A stretch of DNA of 8,708 nucleotides from Chloroflexota bacterium (GTDB lineage: Bacteria; Chloroflexota; FW602-bin22; JACPRP01): positions 1 through 8,708 of the forward strand of contig JACQUC010000097.1 of NCBI GenBank assembly GCA_016210495.1. Direction: 5' to 3'. The position numbers and the translations under genes were made by a program. Below, piece by piece: positions 6,794 to 8,708 of this stretch (position 1 is the first letter of the stretch; every line of letters starts with the position of its first letter). The notes under the pieces were generated by a model. It made no database searches and had not been told where the DNA came from. It saw nothing but the letters and a program-made list of their open reading frames with translations.

Positions 6794-7547
6794 ACCCACC
6801 TCCGCCGATCTGCTGCGAGTCCTTCGCCGGCTCAAGCTCTCGCCGATGCTCGCCACCCTGCCAGAACGCCTCATTCTCGCGAGGCAGCAGAAAATGCCCC
6901 ACCAGGACTTCCTCGAGCTCGTGCTCGCTGACGAAGTAGCGCGCCGCGAGAGCGCCGCGGCACAGCTCCGGGCCAAGAGAGCCCAGCTCGATCCCGCCGA
7001 GAACCTCGAAAACTGGGACGACACCGCGGATGTCAGGTTCGACAAGGAACTCTTGGCCGAGTTGTGCACGCTCCGCTTCCTCGAGACCGGGCATCACGTG
7101 CTCATTCTCGGCCAGGTCGGCGTCGGCAAGAGCTTCATCGCCAACGCTCTCGGACAGATCGCCTGCCGACGGGGCCACACCGTGTTCGCAGACCGGACCG
7201 ACCAGATCCTCAAGCGCCTCAAGCAGGGACGGCTCGACAATTCGCACGAGGCCGAACTGCGCAAGCTCATCCGGGTGGACCTCCTCGTCCTCGACGATTT
7301 TGGACTCGACGCACTCGATCGGCAAGAGAGCCGAGATCTCTATGACGTAATCACCGAGAGGCACAGGGCCGGATCGATCGTGATCACCAGCAACCGCGAT
7401 CCCGATGAATGGCTTGCCACATTCTCGGACCCGCTCCGAGCCCAGAGCGCCATAGACCGACTCAAGAACAACGCCTACGACCTCATCGTCGAGGGCGAGA
7501 GCTACCGCAAGAGGCTCAAACCGCAGAAGGGAATGGCCATTTCCTGA
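6786..7547 (+). CDS. istB: IS21-family helper ATPase IstB
   Basis: A 253-aa AAA+ ATPase related to DnaC/DnaA, which in IS21-type transposition assembles on target DNA and delivers it to IstA. I start it at ATG 6786 (MSEPTSADLL), which overlaps the istA stop by 8 bp. An upstream in-frame start at 6726 lies wholly inside istA. The N-terminal helical region covers about 1-80 (LKLSPMLATLPERLILARQQ). Walker A is GQVGVGKS at 109-116, Walker B LLVLDDFG at 166-173, a sensor-1-like ITSNR at 200-204 and an IDRL arginine at 225. The length is normal and all ATPase motifs are present. It is co-transcribed with istA. The region after the stop carries a strong hairpin before the next gene. Confidence 0.96.
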   Translation: MSEPTSADLLRVLRRLKLSPMLATLPERLILARQQKMPHQDFLELVLADEVARRESAAAQLRAKRAQLDPAENLENWDDTADVRFDKELLAELCTLRFLETGHHVLILGQVGVGKSFIANALGQIACRRGHTVFADRTDQILKRLKQGRLDNSHEAELRKLIRVDLLVLDDFGLDALDRQESRDLYDVITERHRAGSIVITSNRDPDEWLATFSDPLRAQSAIDRLKNNAYDLIVEGESYRKRLKPQKGMAIS

Positions 7548-7571
7548 GCTACCCATCTAGGCCGGATCACG

Positions 7572-7597
7572 GCATGGCCAGGCGTCTCTGGCCATGC
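7572..7597 (+). terminator. Perfect 10-bp stem hairpin between istB and the third IS gene
   Basis: GCATGGCCAG (7572-7581) and CTGGCCATGC (7588-7597) are perfect inverted repeats around a 6-nt loop (GCGTCT). No T-run follows, so it is not a textbook rho-independent terminator. It could limit read-through, protect the istAB mRNA 3' end, or bind a regulator of the small downstream gene. Confidence 0.45.
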
Positions 7598-7622
7598 GCA
7601 GCAGGACTCATCAGGAGGAAGA

Positions 7623-7931
7623 ATGGGACGCCCGAGAAAGTATGAATCGGCAGCAGAAAAACAGGCAGCCTACCGAGATCGGCTCGCCGACAATCAATTC
7701 CTGGCACGCCGGATCAAGAGACCACCACGAAAATCCCGCCCCGAACGGCTTGCTGCCGTCAGCGACGAGTTGCGAGAGCTCGCTAGAGGGTACCAGCACT
7801 GGCTGGACACCTTGCCAGACAACCTCAGTTCATCCGACCTGGCGGAACAGCTGGAACAGGTGATCGAGCAGCTCGAGGGCTTGGCCGCCGATGTGGACTC
7901 AATTGATCCCCCCCGCGGCTTCGGTCGTTGA
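7623..7931 (+). CDS. Small basic/acidic protein of unknown function, third gene of the IS
   Basis: Protein of 102 aa, with the ATG at 7623 preceded by AGGAGG at 7613-7618 (4-nt spacing, short but strong). It lies inside the IS ends, so it travels with the element. It begins MGRPRKYESAAEKQAAYRDR. The GRPRK stretch resembles an AT-hook-like minor-groove motif, and residues 1-45 are strongly basic (RRIKRPPRKSRPER). Residues about 45-95 look helical and acidic with heptad-like leucines (LAEQLEQVIEQLEGL), possibly a coiled coil for dimerisation. There is no signal peptide or membrane segment. I recognise the N-terminal style from small uncharacterised proteins but no defined family. By inference it is a DNA-binding accessory or regulator of the element, or a passenger. 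Standard IS21 has only istA and istB. Confidence 0.7.
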   Translation: MGRPRKYESAAEKQAAYRDRLADNQFLARRIKRPPRKSRPERLAAVSDELRELARGYQHWLDTLPDNLSSSDLAEQLEQVIEQLEGLAADVDSIDPPRGFGR

Positions 7932-7965
7932 CGGCAGACCAGCCTGGTGGGCCGATCGCGCAATC

Positions 7966-7975
7966 GTAACGTTAC
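7966..7975. promoter_or_regulatory. Perfect palindrome GTAACGTTAC in IS right end
   Basis: This 10-bp perfect palindrome lies 35 bp after the third gene's stop, in the 226-bp noncoding right end. That stretch also has a weak hairpin (CGGGG 7985-7989 with CCCCG 7997-8001) and ATCATA/TATGAT inverted arms (8056-8061, 8072-8077). It may be a protein-binding site. No role can be assigned from sequence alone. Confidence 0.25.
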
Positions 7976-8107
7976 TTTATCCAGCGGGGCCGAGCTCCCC
8001 GTCGGGAAGCTCACCCGCAGGCCAGTCGACATAGAAGGGGAAATGTCATGGATCAATCATAGGACCCGGGGTATGATAGATCTCGGTCATCGCCATGCCG
8101 GCTACCC

Positions 8108-8151
8108 GGTCCCATGGTTATGAAAATCTGGTGGTCCCATCCTGATGAAAA
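8108..8151 (-). repeat. Right-end repeats of the IS (two inverted copies)
   Basis: GGTCCCATGGTTATGAAAA (8108-8126) and GGTCCCATCCTGATGAAAA (8133-8151), 6 bp apart, are inverted relative to the left array and share the TTTTCAtnAnnATGGGACC pattern. They are likely IstA-binding sites defining the right end. Confidence 0.85.
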
Positions 8152-8157
8152 CCGGCA

Positions 8158-8162
8158 AGGTA
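8158..8162. repeat. Target site duplication, right copy (AGGTA)
   Basis: AGGTA follows the CA end of the IS. Deleting the IS plus one copy rejoins the tnpA frame with no stop or shift. Confidence 0.88.
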
Positions 8163-8621
8163 TTTCGGAACCCTCGACAACCGCCAGTTGGCCACCGCGG
8201 GAACCGATGCGGCCAAATTCGCATCAATCTCGCCATGCTGCATGAGAAACCTGAAGAATGAGCGCAGGGCAGTCACCATCAGCTTGGCTCTATTGCGGCT
8301 CATCGACCGAGCCTGCCGGAGTACGAACCTCGAAATGTCACGTGGGGTCAGATCACGGGGACAGACGTGTCCGCCGCCGAAGCGCTCGACGAGGAAGCGA
8401 TGGACGAGAGGCAGATATCCTGCCACCGCCGCCGCAGTGAGCCCCCGCTCCATCCGCAGGTAGCTCGAGTACCGCTGCTCGAGCGCAGTCACGGGTGATG
8501 GCTCGCAGCTTGGTGCGAGAGCCCCAATTACCTCATCACGGCGTAATTGGTCAAGAAAGGACTGGACGGTCCGCCGATGGCCTGCCAGGGCGCACGGTGT
8601 CTTGCAGTAGCGTGCGTTCGG
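8158..8621 (-). pseudogene. RIT TnpA-type tyrosine recombinase, 5' half (split by IS)
   Basis: N-terminal, DNA-binding half of RIT-2 tnpA. The SAM-like core-binding domain is visible as ALEQRYSSYLRMERGLTAAA, YLPLVHRFLVERFGGG and NRAKLMVTALRSFFRFL, ending RLSRVPKYL at the IS. Translation then reads about a dozen residues of IS end to a TAA at 8120-8118. A GTG at 8492-8490 is the only usable start after the upstream stop, but no Shine-Dalgarno precedes it. The frame upstream (ARYCKTPCALAGHRRTVQSF, 8613 down to 8554) looks like coding sequence of this family. A TAA at 8624-8622 interrupts it, and possible coding continues to the window edge. The true start is therefore probably outside the window. 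From the GTG, rejoining with the 3' half gives 300 aa. Confidence 0.8.
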
Positions 8622-8648
8622 TTAGCTGCAGCGGGCGCGGCCGAGAAA

Positions 8649-8667
8649 GGCGCCCGGTTCGGGCGCC
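8649..8667 (-). terminator. GC-rich hairpin followed by TTTCT on the minus strand
   Basis: GGCGCCC and GGGCGCC form a perfect 7-bp stem with a 5-nt loop. Read on the minus strand the stem is followed by TTTCT, which is weakly terminator-like. It lies upstream of the TAA at 8622-8624, in what may be tnpA N-terminal coding sequence, so it could simply be GC-rich codons. Confidence 0.25.
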
Positions 8668-8708
8668 AATCTGCGCGGTGGGGTGGTCAGAACGGGATGT
8701 CCGCGTGG

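Larger units (their letters stand above)
4956..8157 (+). mobile_element. IS21-family insertion sequence, 3202 bp, inserted in RIT-2 tnpA
   Basis: Ends are 5'-TGTCGATTTTCA at 4956 and its inverted partner TGCCGGTTTTCA read leftward from 8157. Over the outer 25 bp, 19 positions match, ending in GGGACC. TG...CA ends, istA-istB order and multiple terminal repeats are established IS21-family traits. It is flanked by AGGTA on both sides (4951-4955, 8158-8162). The element carries istA, istB and an additional 102-aa gene. The left end (4956-5212) and right end (7932-8157) are noncoding and hold the terminal repeats. Intact genes, matching ends and a perfect duplication suggest a functional and recent insertion. 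Confidence 0.92.
2360..8708 (-). mobile_element. RIT-2: recombinase-in-trio element, interrupted by IS21-family element, one end missing
   Basis: A minus-strand trio with tnpA-tnpB and tnpB-tnpC each overlapping by ATGA. The tnpC-side end is the palindromic cluster at 2360-2448. The tnpA-side end is not found and probably lies beyond 8708. The element carries a 3202-bp IS within tnpA. Its position inside RIT-1 tnpC, tail-to-tail, implies that RIT-2 inserted into RIT-1. If so, the missing tnpC-1 C-terminus should lie on the far side of RIT-2. Confidence 0.7.

Noticed and set aside
5687..7069. Long minus-strand open frame (460 codons) antisense to istA and istB.
   Set aside because: It lies opposite genes with complete DDE and Walker motifs. 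Its translation is low-complexity, rich in G, E, D and V, which is typical of the antisense of GC-rich codons.
8049..8077. Possible outward promoter in the IS right end (TATGAT at 8072-8077).
   Set aside because: No acceptable -35 hexamer lies 16-18 bp upstream, and it would read antisense into tnpA. TATGAT is better seen as an arm of an inverted repeat with ATCATA.

Overview
This window is a nest of mobile DNA from a GC-rich bacterium. I see no rRNA, tRNA, housekeeping gene or taxon marker, so no lineage can be named. Every gene belongs to a transposable element. There are two divergent recombinase-in-trio (RIT) elements, each a TnpA-TnpB-TnpC set of overlapping tyrosine recombinase genes, and one IS21-family insertion sequence.

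Layout: (1) 1-2365, plus strand: the 3' part of RIT-1, with tnpA entering from the left edge, tnpB complete, and tnpC cut off at its HxxRH motif. (2) 2360-2448: a palindromic cluster holding four copies of the core CGGCAT. It marks the junction between RIT-1 and RIT-2, and the last stop codons of both elements lie in or against it. (3) 2447-4955, minus strand: RIT-2 tnpC and tnpB, both complete, and the 3' half of tnpA. (4) 4956-8157: an IS21-family element of 3202 bp with TG...CA ends, a 5-bp target duplication (AGGTA), seven copies of a 19-bp terminal repeat (five left, two right), istA, istB and a third small gene. (5) 8158-8708: the 5' half of RIT-2 tnpA, with an in-frame TAA at 8622-8624.

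Order of events by inference: RIT-1 was present first. RIT-2 then inserted tail-to-tail into RIT-1 tnpC, exactly at the codons of the catalytic HxxRH motif. The IS21-family element later jumped into RIT-2 tnpA. Removing the IS and one AGGTA copy restores an uninterrupted tnpA reading frame, so that insertion appears recent. RIT-1 (tnpC lost its catalytic tyrosine) and RIT-2 (tnpA split) each look unable to move on their own. The IS looks intact. The points most worth a second look are the palindromic RIT junction in a recombinase catalytic motif, the lopsided five-plus-two repeat architecture of the IS, and its extra small gene.
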